NCBI RefSeq assembly: GCF_003201475.1
Contig: NZ_QJJK01000007.1
Location: forward strand, 62,001 to 126,000
Length of the DNA stretch: 64,000 bases
Reading direction: 5' to 3'
From: Chelatococcus asaccharovorans
GTDB taxonomy: Bacteria; Pseudomonadota; Alphaproteobacteria; Rhizobiales; Beijerinckiaceae
Shown here: one piece after another, positions 35,521 to 43,684 of the stretch
Layout: each line of letters opens with the position of its first letter
Numbering within the stretch: position 1 is the first letter of the stretch
Position numbers and translations under genes: made by a program
The notes under the pieces: model-generated
Seen by the model: the letters and a program-made list of their open reading frames with translations, nothing else
Told to the model about the DNA's origin: nothing
The model's database searches: none

Positions 35521-35767
35521 GAGGTCTCAGCGGCAATCGTGAAAGGAACGTGCGACAGCGGGAATCGCCCGAGCGTTGATCAGGCACCTCACGCCATTCA
35601 ACTGCAAGAGCTTGATGCTGGACCGAGAACAAGGCTCGGCGCGCGCGCCAATCAGGCCCCGGCGACGATCACCTGCATCACTTGATGATCCCGAACAACG
35701 CTGGTGGATTTATGTCGGAATCGAGGGGGCCGCGACGGTTTCGCAAGTCATGGCGGTCATTGCAGCG

Positions 35768-37006
35768 TCAGGGTGGGCGTTTGGTGGGCTTACGATCTAC
35801 GAACGCAATGCCGATGGCGACAAGCATCATGGTGCCAGCCAGCAGGAAGGTCAGCCGCATCCCCGCTGCGATAGCCGAGGCAGTCGCGCGCGCCAATTCT
35901 TCCGACCCCACGCCGATGGCGAAGACGCCCCCCATGGCGGATGCCCCGGCGATTAGTCCGATATTGCGTGACAGGCCGAGCAATCCGGACACCGTGCCGC
36001 GCCGGTCCTTGGTGACGTCGGCCAGCGCGGCGGTGTTATTGGCGGCCTGGAAGAGCTGATAGCCAGGCGTCAGCACCATGATGGAGAGCACATAGCCGGC
36101 CACGCCGATGCCGTTCGGCAGAAGGGCCAGCAGGAACGCGCCGGTCGCGAGGAGGGCAAGGCCGATGGCGAGCATGCGATTGCTGCCCCAGGCATCCACC
36201 AGTCGCCCGGACGGTACGCCGCTGACGATGGAGATCACCGGCCCGACCGCCATGACGAAGCCGACCTGCGCCGGCGGCAGACCAAGCCCGATGCCGAGAT
36301 AGAAGGGCCCGACCACCAGCGTCGTCATCATGACGGCCGCGACCACGCCATTCACGAGGAGATTGGGCGCGAGCTTCCGGTTCATGACGGAGCGCAGGCG
36401 AACGGCCGGTGCCCTCTGCTTGACGGGCTCGGCCGGGAGGATGGTGATCGCCAGTATCAGGGCCAGCGCCGCCAATGGCACCTGTACCCAGAAGACGCCG
36501 CGCCATCCTGCCAGCGGGATCAGCAGCCCACCGAGCGAGGGGCCCAGCGCCGTGCCCAGCGCCGATACGGTGCCGAGCAGACCCATGGCCCGCCCGACAC
36601 GCGCCTCGCTCGCGGTCTGGCGCATCAGCGCCATGGCGAGCGTCATCAGGAATGCCGCGCCAATGCCCTGCAACGCCCGCGCAGCGATCAGCAGGAAGAG
36701 GTTCGGAGCGACTGCGCATAGCAGCGAGGCGGCGGAGAAAATGGCGAGGCCGGCCACCAGCATGGGCTTCAGTCCACGACTGTCACCGAGCCGACCCGCG
36801 ATCACCACGCAGATCGTCAGGGTCGCGAGATAGGCGACGACAACGGCCTGCACCTGCGCGAAGGGGGCTGAGAAGGCCTCGGCAAGCGCCGGCAGTGCGA
36901 TATTGGCGATGCTGGTGCCGAGCGCGGCCAACAGCATCGCGAGCGCCGATGTGATCGTGATGCCTGGCTGGGAACTCTCCGATACGACTGATTCCGCCTG
37001 TTCCAT
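35768..37006 (-). CDS. MFS efflux transporter (14-TM/12-TM drug-proton antiporter type)
   Basis: This 412-residue transporter resembles DHA-type drug exporters. Motif A between spans 2 and 3 is GRLGDSRGLKPML, motif B-like ARALQGIGAAFL follows, and motif C-like GPSLGGLLI is present. The ATG at 37006 has an AGAGGGA ribosome binding site and is preferred over an upstream start at 37057. It is transcribed divergently from the MerR-type gene at 37076. Its promoter lies in the 70-base gap and has the over-long spacer of MerR-controlled promoters (see 37043-37073). Confidence 0.92.
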   Translation of the reverse strand: MEQAESVVSESSQPGITITSALAMLLAALGTSIANIALPALAEAFSAPFAQVQAVVVAYLATLTICVVIAGRLGDSRGLKPMLVAGLAIFSAASLLCAVAPNLFLLIAARALQGIGAAFLMTLAMALMRQTASEARVGRAMGLLGTVSALGTALGPSLGGLLIPLAGWRGVFWVQVPLAALALILAITILPAEPVKQRAPAVRLRSVMNRKLAPNLLVNGVVAAVMMTTLVVGPFYLGIGLGLPPAQVGFVMAVGPVISIVSGVPSGRLVDAWGSNRMLAIGLALLATGAFLLALLPNGIGVAGYVLSIMVLTPGYQLFQAANNTAALADVTKDRRGTVSGLLGLSRNIGLIAGASAMGGVFAIGVGSEELARATASAIAAGMRLTFLLAGTMMLVAIGIAFVDRKPTKRPP

Positions 37007-37042
37007 TGCCAATCCCTCTTGCTTGCATGTCCGTTGCAGAGC

Positions 37043-37073
37043 ATGCTGCCACTTCAAGCCGACTTGAGGTCAA
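37043..37073 (-). promoter_or_regulatory. MerR-type promoter/operator for the MFS gene
   Basis: On the minus strand TTGACC (37073-37068) and CAGCAT (37048-37043) are 19 bases apart. The spacer contains the 18-base dyad 37052-37069, plus-strand CTTCAAGCCGACTTGAGG, which has the layout of the SoxR box (CCTCAAG-4-CTTGAGG) with one mismatch. A MerR-family activator that untwists a 19-base spacer is expected. Confidence 0.65.
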
Positions 37074-37075
37074 GC

Positions 37076-37510
37076 ATGAAATTTCTGGATATTGGAGAGG
37101 TTGCGGAAAAGAGCGGTATCAAGCCCTCGGCGCTTCGCTACTATGAAGAGGCCGGGCTGATTTCCTCGGTTTCACGCCATGGCTTGCGCCGACAGTTTGC
37201 CCCGGAAGTCCTGTTGCAACTCAAATTGATTGCGATGGGCAAGTCGGCCGGCTTTTCGCTCGGCGAGATCGGAGGAATGTTTCACCGAGACGGTATGCCC
37301 AATCTGCCGCGCGCCGTGATACACGCGAAGGCCGACGAGATTGACCGGAAGATCCGCGAATTGGTGGCGCTGCGCGATACGCTGCGTCACGTCGCTGATT
37401 GCCCGGCGCCCTCCCATATGGAGTGTCCGACGTTTCGCCGACTGGTCGACATGGCGGGCAAACGGGGTGCCAGGCGCGGGAAATGGGACAAGCCGAAGCG
37501 AGCCACCTGA
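37076..37510 (+). CDS. MerR-family regulator (SoxR-like DNA-binding part, two Cys only)
   Basis: This 144-residue regulator has the MerR winged helix at residues 4-40 (IGEVAEKSGIKPSALRYYEE) and a dimerisation helix. The C-terminal part has only two Cys, C109 and C117 (ADCPAPSHMECPTFRRL), instead of the four that hold the [2Fe-2S] cluster in SoxR. It may sense thiols, drugs or oxidants through the pair or without it. The ATG at 37076 is where the family sequence starts. It is divergent from the MFS transporter, whose promoter it probably controls. Confidence 0.88.
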   Translation: MKFLDIGEVAEKSGIKPSALRYYEEAGLISSVSRHGLRRQFAPEVLLQLKLIAMGKSAGFSLGEIGGMFHRDGMPNLPRAVIHAKADEIDRKIRELVALRDTLRHVADCPAPSHMECPTFRRLVDMAGKRGARRGKWDKPKRAT

Positions 37511-37846
37511 CCTGCCTAACCAAGCTCGTCCGATCGCGGCCGCGACGGATTGGCCCACAACCATGCGGGTCATCAACGCGGAGCAGGGAAGGGGGATTTG
37601 GAGGGAAACCGGCGGAAGCCTTTCGCGATGTTGGCCGTTTTGCCGATATGGCGGGCAGAGACCGACGATGAGTGCGATGAGAAAGTGAGAAGACTCTGAC
37701 AATTATGAAGATATTCAGCATTATGCGGCAATTGGTGCCGGCGTCTGCGCATCGAACGGCGGCAATATTGCGCATTTGGCTGCAAATTTGCGCGCCGCAG
37801 CCAAAGTCCGCTCTGGCGTTTTTCCCGAAGGCAGATGGCTATCATG
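37511..37846. other. intergenic, no gene seen
   Basis: These 336 bases lie between the convergent ends of the MerR-type and TetR-type genes. The open frames here are short and have no protein-like composition or plausible ribosome binding sites. I see no RNA gene, repeat or clear terminator. Confidence 0.6.
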
Positions 37847-38449
37847 CTATCCCTTGACGACATCAATGCGCCTACCGCGATCATCGCAGGAGTTTGAGCG
37901 CTCGACGATCCCATTCATAAAGATGGCTACCAGATGAGCGATGCGCGCTTGTGGTGAGCTGTCTTGCTCTGTAGCGAGTGAAATTGCGGTCACAACGCAA
38001 ACGATGTCTTTGAAGCTGATATCAGGCCTAACAGCTTTCGCCTCCTGCGCCGCATGCAAAAGTCGGGCACCTTCCTCACTGGTTGCGACACATCCGGGCG
38101 TTCCAATCTGTAGAACTGTCCCGAGGGAAGCCGAAAAACCTCGATAAATATTTGTATATTGGACGAGTTCTTCAAGGTAAGCGCGCAAGGCGTGTGAGGG
38201 TGCAAGATGAACTGATCTGGCACGGCTCCTCTCAGCCAATACCAAGAACCGGGCGCTATACGTCGCGGCCAGAAGGTCTTCCCGTGTTGGGAAGCGGCGA
38301 TAGAGCGTCCCGATCCCAACCCCGGCGCTCCTTGCGACGTCGTCCAATGAGGCACCGGCGCCTCGCTCTGCAAAGATGTCCTCCGCTGCCGCGAGGATTC
38401 GCTCCTTGTTGAGCTGCGCATCGGCGCGCAATGGCGTTTCGTCAGCCAA
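37847..38449 (-). CDS. TetR-family transcriptional regulator
   Basis: This 200-residue repressor has an N-terminal TetR helix-turn-helix (SLDDVARSAGVGIGTLYRRF, residues 34-53) and a helical effector domain. The TTG at 38449 is chosen as start because a GAGG ribosome binding site lies eight bases before it and the TetR domain begins soon after (ADETPLRADAQLNKERIL); the frame stays open for 80 more codons upstream but that part is antisense to the SDR gene. It is divergent from the SDR gene at 38541, and two perfect dyads lie in the 91-base gap. Confidence 0.88.
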   Translation of the reverse strand: MADETPLRADAQLNKERILAAAEDIFAERGAGASLDDVARSAGVGIGTLYRRFPTREDLLAATYSARFLVLAERSRARSVHLAPSHALRAYLEELVQYTNIYRGFSASLGTVLQIGTPGCVATSEEGARLLHAAQEAKAVRPDISFKDIVCVVTAISLATEQDSSPQARIAHLVAIFMNGIVERSNSCDDRGRRIDVVKG

Positions 38450-38469
38450 GGAATCTGCCTCACCATGAC

Positions 38470-38515
38470 TTGTAAGTGGAGAATACCTCCATATAATAAC
38501 TGGAGCAATCCTCCA
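38470..38515 (+). promoter_or_regulatory. promoter with two tandem TetR-type operators
   Basis: TGGAG-N5-CTCCA occurs twice as perfect dyads, at 38477-38491 and 38501-38515, 24 bases centre to centre. Between them lies a consensus -10 box TATAAT (38492-38497), with TTGTAA (38470-38475) 16 bases upstream as -35. Binding at either dyad would block the promoter of the SDR gene. Confidence 0.75.
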
Positions 38516-38540
38516 CTTCTTGCGCGGGCGGGCCAATGAC

Positions 38541-39284
38541 ATGATGAAGCGATTTGAGGACAAGGTCGTGGTGATCACGGGCGGAACGGACGGCATAGGC
38601 TTGGCAGCCGCCAAGTCGTTCGCCGCAGAAGGTGCCCATGTGTACGTCACCGGACGTCGGCAAGAACGGTTGGCCGAGGCGCTTGAGGAAATCGGCAACG
38701 GCGCTGTGGGCGTTCAAGGCGATGTCAGCAGTCTTGCAGATCTCGACAGGCTCTATGCAGACATAAAGCGTGATCACGGCCGTGTGGACGTCGTATTCGC
38801 CAATGCCGGCGTGTCCGAGTCTGCCGCCATTGGTTCCATTGAAGAGGACCATTTCGACCGCGTCTTCGGCATCAACGTGAAGAGCATTGTCTTCACGGTG
38901 CAAAAGGCCCTCCCGCTGATGTCTGCTGGAGGGGCTGTGGTGATGACTGGATCGGGGGCAGGCAGCAAAGGCTTTGGCAACCTGTCCATCTATAGCGCGA
39001 CGAAGGCGGCGATCCGCTCGTTCGCACGAACGTGGACGACCGATCTCAAAAGCCAGGGCATCCGTGTGAACGTCGTTTCGCCCGGCATGGTCCTGACACC
39101 GGCAATGCAGACCTATCTTCAGAACAATGCTGGTGCGGAAGACTGGATGAAGCAAACCATTCCGTTCGGCAGGCTCGCCCGGACCGAAGAAGTCGCCAAG
39201 GCGGTTCTGTTTCTGGCATCGGACGAAAGCAGCTTTGTCGGCGGCGAGGAACTACTCGTCGACGGCGGTTTCGTGGCCGTCTGA
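38541..39284 (+). CDS. SDR-family oxidoreductase under TetR control
   Basis: This 247-residue short-chain dehydrogenase has the cofactor motif TGGTDGIG, ANAGVS, and the catalytic Tyr/Lys in YSATK. The C-terminal FVGGEELLVDGG is typical of the classical subfamily. ATGs at 38541 and 38544 are adjacent and no strong ribosome binding site precedes them. Its promoter carries two TetR-type operators, so it is probably induced by a small, perhaps toxic, carbonyl or alcohol. Confidence 0.92.
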   Translation: MMKRFEDKVVVITGGTDGIGLAAAKSFAAEGAHVYVTGRRQERLAEALEEIGNGAVGVQGDVSSLADLDRLYADIKRDHGRVDVVFANAGVSESAAIGSIEEDHFDRVFGINVKSIVFTVQKALPLMSAGGAVVMTGSGAGSKGFGNLSIYSATKAAIRSFARTWTTDLKSQGIRVNVVSPGMVLTPAMQTYLQNNAGAEDWMKQTIPFGRLARTEEVAKAVLFLASDESSFVGGEELLVDGGFVAV

Positions 39285-39803
39285 AAGCTGGGTCAGTCTT
39301 GTGATGTCCTGAAGTCTTCAAGCCGTTCCGCCGCAAAACGCCCTCGTAAAAGTCGGACTTTCGCGGTGGCCTTGTCCCCGCGACCGTCGACCGATTCGGG
39401 CCAACCCCCAACTCTGGCGGTAAGAATGGTGATGTCCGCATTCTTGGCGGTGCCCTGGCCGCGGCATGTCCGCTTGCAGCCACGTTCGGCAGGATCGCAA
39501 CGGATAAACGCGCGCCCAGAAGAACGGGACGAACGCCGATACCGACTGCGTCCAACGTCAATGCGAGCTCGATTTCCTGGGTAACAAGTAGGCTTCGGTT
39601 TCGGGTGTTGCCGTGCCCCTTGCGATGCTTACGCGGCTTAGCGTGAACACATTGTCGCCGCGTGAAGGTCGGCTTCCAGACCTACGCGAGAGCCTTCCGG
39701 CTTCCATCGCATCGACGGCAGTGCCCCGGCCTCGAGAGAGAGTGTGCGCGTCACCGAGCCGTGACGCTGCGCCATTTCGGGACGCAACACGTTTGGCGCA
39801 AGT
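39285..39803. other. intergenic, apparently decayed sequence
   Basis: These 519 bases show several overlapping open frames, none with recognisable protein family sequence, ribosome binding site and length together. A minus-strand frame ending near 39300 reads like the end of a real protein (RLLRGRFAAERLEDFRTSQD) but has no start. I treat the stretch as gene debris. Confidence 0.45.
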
Positions 39804-40124
39804 TTAGATCGCCGAAAGCACGTAACGTGCAGCCTCGCCGAACTCGCCGATAGATGACGACCGCTTGTCTTCTAAGAGGATCGCAGCCACCTGAAGTGCC
39901 GGAATCGCGATCGGCTCCGGGATCTCGTCCGCGGTGATACGGAGAAATTCCGATAGCGCCATCGCAAGCCGAGACTTGATGCCAGTTGTGGGCACTCCAG
40001 CGGCTACACGTTCGAGTAGCTGCGGAACGAGCTGACAAAGTGACGGCGGCAACAGGATTTGCGCTGGATGTGAGGTTAGTGCGTCGACCAACGCAGCGGC
40101 ACCTTCAGGGCTGCCTGATGACAT
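39804..40124 (-). CDS. hypothetical protein, possibly a remnant
   Basis: I do not recognise this 106-residue open frame. The composition is protein-like and helix-rich (CQLVPQLLERVAAG, SRLAMALSEFLRITADEIPE, AIPALQVAAILLED), without signal peptide or membrane span. The ATG at 40124 lies inside the SDR fossil on the other strand, and no strong ribosome binding site is seen. It may be a C-terminal piece of a larger lost gene. Confidence 0.35.
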   Translation of the reverse strand: MSSGSPEGAAALVDALTSHPAQILLPPSLCQLVPQLLERVAAGVPTTGIKSRLAMALSEFLRITADEIPEPIAIPALQVAAILLEDKRSSSIGEFGEAARYVLSAI

Positions 40125-40215
40125 AGCGGCTGTAGTTGAGACCGTACTTAACTTACCCAACAACGCTGCGGTTTCGGAGTTGCTCGTTCACTCCCAGTTT
40201 GAGCCAATGCTCTGA
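40114..40215 (+). pseudogene. fossil of an SDR C terminus
   Basis: The plus strand encodes about 33 residues and a stop (TGA 40213-40215) that match the C terminus of the SDR encoded on the opposite strand at 40311: PNNAAVSELLVHSQFEPML here against PNNAAVSELLVHCQFEPTL there. The DNA differs mainly at third positions, so this is not a recent copy. No upstream part of the gene remains. Confidence 0.75.
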
Positions 40216-40310
40216 GTATCCATACAAAGCGGAGCCCGGTTCTCAACGCCGTTGAAGCCGGGCGTCTGTTGATCAGAACTTAATTGTAGTCAGCCCTTGA
40301 TACCATTTCA

Positions 40311-41003
40311 TCAAAGGGTCGGTTCAAACTGACAATGGACCAGAAGCTCTGATACGGCGGCATTATTAGGTAGCAGCAGTGCGGTCTGCACCAGTTGCGC
40401 CAGATCTTCAGGCGAACTCATATCGTGACGCGGAATCTCATCGTCCGCAAGTGTCATGTCCGTCGCCACATAACCGGGGCAGATCACCGTCGCACGAATA
40501 CCCGCCGCCCGGCCTTCCCGCCGGATGCCGTGGGTGAGCGCGACGACCGCGAACTTGGTCATGGCGTAGCCCACGTTGGAGCCCACTCGCTTTCCGGCAA
40601 GCGACCCAAGATTGACGACCCGCCCATGGCCGCAGACCTCCAGATGGGGCAGAGCGGCGCGCACAAGCCTGAGGGGCCCCTTCACATTGATCCGCCACAT
40701 CTGATCGAGCGCATCTTCCTCCGGATCCGACACCCTGACCTTGGGGTTGATCCCGGCGGAATTGACGAGGGCGTCCACCCCGCCCCACCGGGCGACCGTT
40801 GCTGCGACCCAGGTGCGCGGGTTGTCGGGATCCTCGGCCTCGTAAGCATGTGTCATGAGGCGATCGGTCTCCGCCAGCCGCGAGGGATCGCGCATCCCGG
40901 CGGACACACGAAAACCGGAGGCGAGCAGAAGCTCCACCACCGCCCGTCCGATGCCGCGCGAGGCGCCTGATACCATGACGATGCGGTTGTCGACAGCCAG
41001 CAT
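40311..41003 (-). CDS. SDR-family oxidoreductase
   Basis: This is a 230-residue short-chain dehydrogenase with SGASRGIG near residue 12, NSAGIN, and the Tyr/Lys pair in YAMTK. It is shorter than the usual 250 and has an unusual C terminus (LLVHCQFEPTL). The conserved GSLAGKR segment holds the catalytic Ser. It stands alone between the fossil of a related gene and the divergent SDR gene at 41273. The substrate is unknown. Confidence 0.9.
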   Translation of the reverse strand: MLAVDNRIVMVSGASRGIGRAVVELLLASGFRVSAGMRDPSRLAETDRLMTHAYEAEDPDNPRTWVAATVARWGGVDALVNSAGINPKVRVSDPEEDALDQMWRINVKGPLRLVRAALPHLEVCGHGRVVNLGSLAGKRVGSNVGYAMTKFAVVALTHGIRREGRAAGIRATVICPGYVATDMTLADDEIPRHDMSSPEDLAQLVQTALLLPNNAAVSELLVHCQFEPTL

Positions 41004-41272
41004 ATGCCGCTCCTCGTTCGTATTTCATTCTGTATTGGCAACAAAACTAGGAGGTGCTGCCCGGCGGAGCTAAGAGCAATTCGCTCTGTCGCCATCCGAT
41101 GCGCTTATAGCCCGCCCCCGCTTGAAACCGCTGCACCGACCAGCGCCGCATCGCCCCTCCTTATGAGGGCAGATCAAATAGCTAGTATGCGCTGCAGGAT
41201 CGCCCTCCTAACGTGGCCCCAGAGACAAGCACGGCGCTTGCCTGACTGGCGTGGGCGCGGGGAACGTAACGC

Positions 41273-42034
41273 ATGGCTTTTTCGGATTATCGCATGGCGC
41301 TCGTGACGGGTGCCTCATCCGGGATCGGGGCCACCGCGGTGCGCCGGCTATGCGCTGAGGGCTTGACTGTTCACGCTGTTGCGCGGAACGCCGCTCGCCT
41401 CGCAGAGCTCGCTGCGGAGACAGGCTGCGAACCACACGCGTTGGATGTGTGCGACAGCTTCGCAGTCGAACGCCTAGTGAAGTCCATCGACGTTGATATC
41501 CTCGTCAATAATGCTGGACAGTCAAGGCGCGGCACTATTCTCGAAACGACACCCGGAGATGTAAACACGCTGGTCGATATCAACCTGCGCGCGGTTCTTC
41601 ATCTCACGCGCCTTATTGTACCTGGCATGGGCGAGCGTAACCGTGGCCATGTCGTCAATATTTCCTCCATCGCCGGGCTTTATGCTTTTGGTGAGAACGA
41701 GACGACCTTCAACTCCTCAATCGCCTACCATGCGACAAAGGCCGGTATCCATTTGCTATCGCAGCAGTTGCGGGTGGATCTGCTAGGCAAGAGCGTGCGC
41801 GTCACCGAGATCGCGCCGGGCCGCGTGGCCACCAATGTCTTCGCCCACGCCAAAGTCGCGCCGGATGACAGCGCGCGACTCACGACATCGTTTGAAACCT
41901 TGCAGCCGTCGGATATCGCCGACCTGTTGATCTTCGCCATCAAGGCCCCGGAACGCATGAATGTGGCAACTCTGGAAGTGACGCCGACCTGTCAAGTCGT
42001 CGGCGGTCTGCAGTTTGCCAGGCGCGCCGTCTAA
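41273..42034 (+). CDS. SDR-family oxidoreductase, copy 1 of a paralogous pair
   Basis: This 253-residue short-chain dehydrogenase begins MAFSDYRMALVTGASSGIGA, with NNAGQS and the catalytic YHATK. It is closely similar along its whole length to the protein encoded at 54839; both keep the same N terminus and the same final VVGGL segment. The ATG follows a GGGGAAC ribosome binding site. It opens the plus-strand block with the aminotransferase, a polyamine-type importer and pxpBCA, so it probably acts in the same pathway. Confidence 0.92.
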   Translation: MAFSDYRMALVTGASSGIGATAVRRLCAEGLTVHAVARNAARLAELAAETGCEPHALDVCDSFAVERLVKSIDVDILVNNAGQSRRGTILETTPGDVNTLVDINLRAVLHLTRLIVPGMGERNRGHVVNISSIAGLYAFGENETTFNSSIAYHATKAGIHLLSQQLRVDLLGKSVRVTEIAPGRVATNVFAHAKVAPDDSARLTTSFETLQPSDIADLLIFAIKAPERMNVATLEVTPTCQVVGGLQFARRAV

Positions 42035-42078
42035 GGGGGGCTCAAACTCACAGTATAGCATAAACGATTGGAATACTG

Positions 42079-43284
42079 ATGCTGATGTCTGCAGACCGCC
42101 TTAGAAACGTGAAAGTGTCCGCCTCAGCGGCGATGACTGACAAGGCGCGCGAACTGCGCGCGCAAGGGATCGGGATCATCAGCTTGTCCTCCGGCGAGCC
42201 TGACTTTCCAACCCCTCTCCACGCGATCGAGGCCGCCCATAAGGCAGCGCTTGCCGGTGACACGAAGTATCCGCCCCAACCCGGAACGCCCGCGTTGCGC
42301 GCGGCCATCCAGCGCAAGTTCAAGCGCGACAACAATCTCGATTATGCGATCGGGGAAATCCTCGTCGCCAACGGTGGCAAGCAGATCATCTTCAACGCGC
42401 TGCTTGCCACCTGCAATCCTGGCGACGAGGTCATCATCCCATCGCCGGGCTGGATTACCTATGCGGATATCGCCTATCTCGCCGAGGCAACCCCGATTCC
42501 CGTTCCCTGCCCGGAGAATAACGGGTTCAAGCTGCGCCCGGAGGATATCGAGGCAGCCATCACGCCCCGAACGAAATGGCTGATCCTAAACTTCCCCAAT
42601 AACCCGACCGGCGCAGCGTGCACGCGGGACGAGATGCGGGCGATCGCCGAGGTCCTGCTCAGGCATCCGCATGTCTTGATCCTCACCGACGACATCTATG
42701 AACATCTGACCTATGACGGCTTCAAGTTCTGCACTTTGGCGGAGGTCGAACCCGCGTTGCGGGACCGCGTCCTGACGGTGAACGGGGTCTCGAAGGCTTA
42801 TGCGATGACGGGGTGGCGCGTGGGCTATTGCGGAGGCCCGAAGTCCTTGATCGACGTCATGAACAATGTGCATGGACAGGCGACGGGGGGCATTACAACC
42901 GTCAGTCAGGCGGCAGCGGTCGCGGTGCTGGACGGGCCCCAAGACCTTCTGAAGGAGCGCGCCACGATCTATCAGGCCCGTCGCGATCTCGTCGTGGAAT
43001 TGCTCAATGCGATCCCCGGCATCACCTGCCACAAGCCCGAGGGCGCATTCTACGTCTATCCGAACATCGCCAGCTGTATCGGCAAGACGACAGCGGGCGG
43101 TCGCGCTATCGAGACGGACACGGACTTCGTGTCTGCTTTGTTGGAGGAAGCTCATGTCGCCGCGGTACCGGGTAGCGCCTATGGCATGAGCCCCCACTTT
43201 CGCATTTCCTATGCGACGGATATTGACTCGCTGAAAGAGGGATGTCTCCGCATTGCTCAGCTCTGCGCTGGCTTGTCGTCATAG
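42079..43284 (+). CDS. class I PLP-dependent aminotransferase (aspartate aminotransferase-like)
   Basis: This 401-residue aminotransferase has the AspC-type layout: ISLSSGEPDFPTP near residue 35, NFPNNPTGAACT near residue 172, and the PLP-binding Lys in NGVSKAYAMTGWRVGY near residue 239. Substrate is not readable; members act on Asp, Glu, prephenate or hydroxy-glutamate-like acids. It lies 44 bases after the SDR gene. Because pxpA, pxpB and pxpC in the same block would release a glutamate-like product, a role in deaminating that product is plausible. Confidence 0.92.
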   Translation: MLMSADRLRNVKVSASAAMTDKARELRAQGIGIISLSSGEPDFPTPLHAIEAAHKAALAGDTKYPPQPGTPALRAAIQRKFKRDNNLDYAIGEILVANGGKQIIFNALLATCNPGDEVIIPSPGWITYADIAYLAEATPIPVPCPENNGFKLRPEDIEAAITPRTKWLILNFPNNPTGAACTRDEMRAIAEVLLRHPHVLILTDDIYEHLTYDGFKFCTLAEVEPALRDRVLTVNGVSKAYAMTGWRVGYCGGPKSLIDVMNNVHGQATGGITTVSQAAAVAVLDGPQDLLKERATIYQARRDLVVELLNAIPGITCHKPEGAFYVYPNIASCIGKTTAGGRAIETDTDFVSALLEEAHVAAVPGSAYGMSPHFRISYATDIDSLKEGCLRIAQLCAGLSS

Positions 43285-43630
43285 GGCCATCGTGGATCGG
43301 ACTGGCTCGGCCATCAATCCTGGGTTCGGCTGACCAACCCCAGCTTGATCAGGCGCGTTCCGGTCCATAAGCCATAAGGCGCAACGATGACCCTAAACGA
43401 AGATCGTCTTGGCGCAGAAGAGGGGTGCCGCCTAAGCTATTGCAAAAGTGAGGGGTTCGGTCGCCACACTCGGCCCAGGCGATCTGACGCGTATTAGTAT
43501 TGGCTATGAGCCATTTGCTGAACATCATTGTGGCGCATCGCGCGTCTGCGATGATTCGTTTGGGCGGACCATTCAGTCACTGCAGCCGCTTGGCGGAAGG
43601 TCTAGAGGTTGTCGTTCACGGGAGGTAGAT
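43285..43630. other. intergenic region with one candidate operator dyad
   Basis: No gene is seen in these 346 bases between the aminotransferase and the leader peptide/permease. CATCGC (43536-43541) and GCGATG (43548-43553) form an inverted repeat with a 6-base spacer that could be a regulator site. The promoter of the transporter genes is probably here, but I cannot place it with confidence. Confidence 0.4.
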
Positions 43631-43684
43631 TTGAGCGACCATTTCAATCCGTTTTCGCCGAGGGCATCCGGTGATGGCCGCTGA
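43631..43684 (+). CDS. possible leader peptide overlapping the permease start
   Basis: A 17-codon frame (MSDHFNPFSPRASGDGR) starts at a TTG behind a strong GGAGGT ribosome binding site (43621-43626) and ends at TGA 43682-43684, overlapping the GTG/ATG start of the permease. It could couple translation to the permease. The sequence of the peptide is not distinctive. Confidence 0.3.
   Translation: MSDHFNPFSPRASGDGR

Noticed and set aside
37076-37510. Calling the MerR gene soxR
   Set aside because: The operator resembles a SoxR box, but the four-Cys cluster motif is absent.
39318-39561. Minus-strand frames after the SDR gene that read partly like protein
   Set aside because: Neither frame has both a start with ribosome binding site and family sequence; kept only as possible debris.
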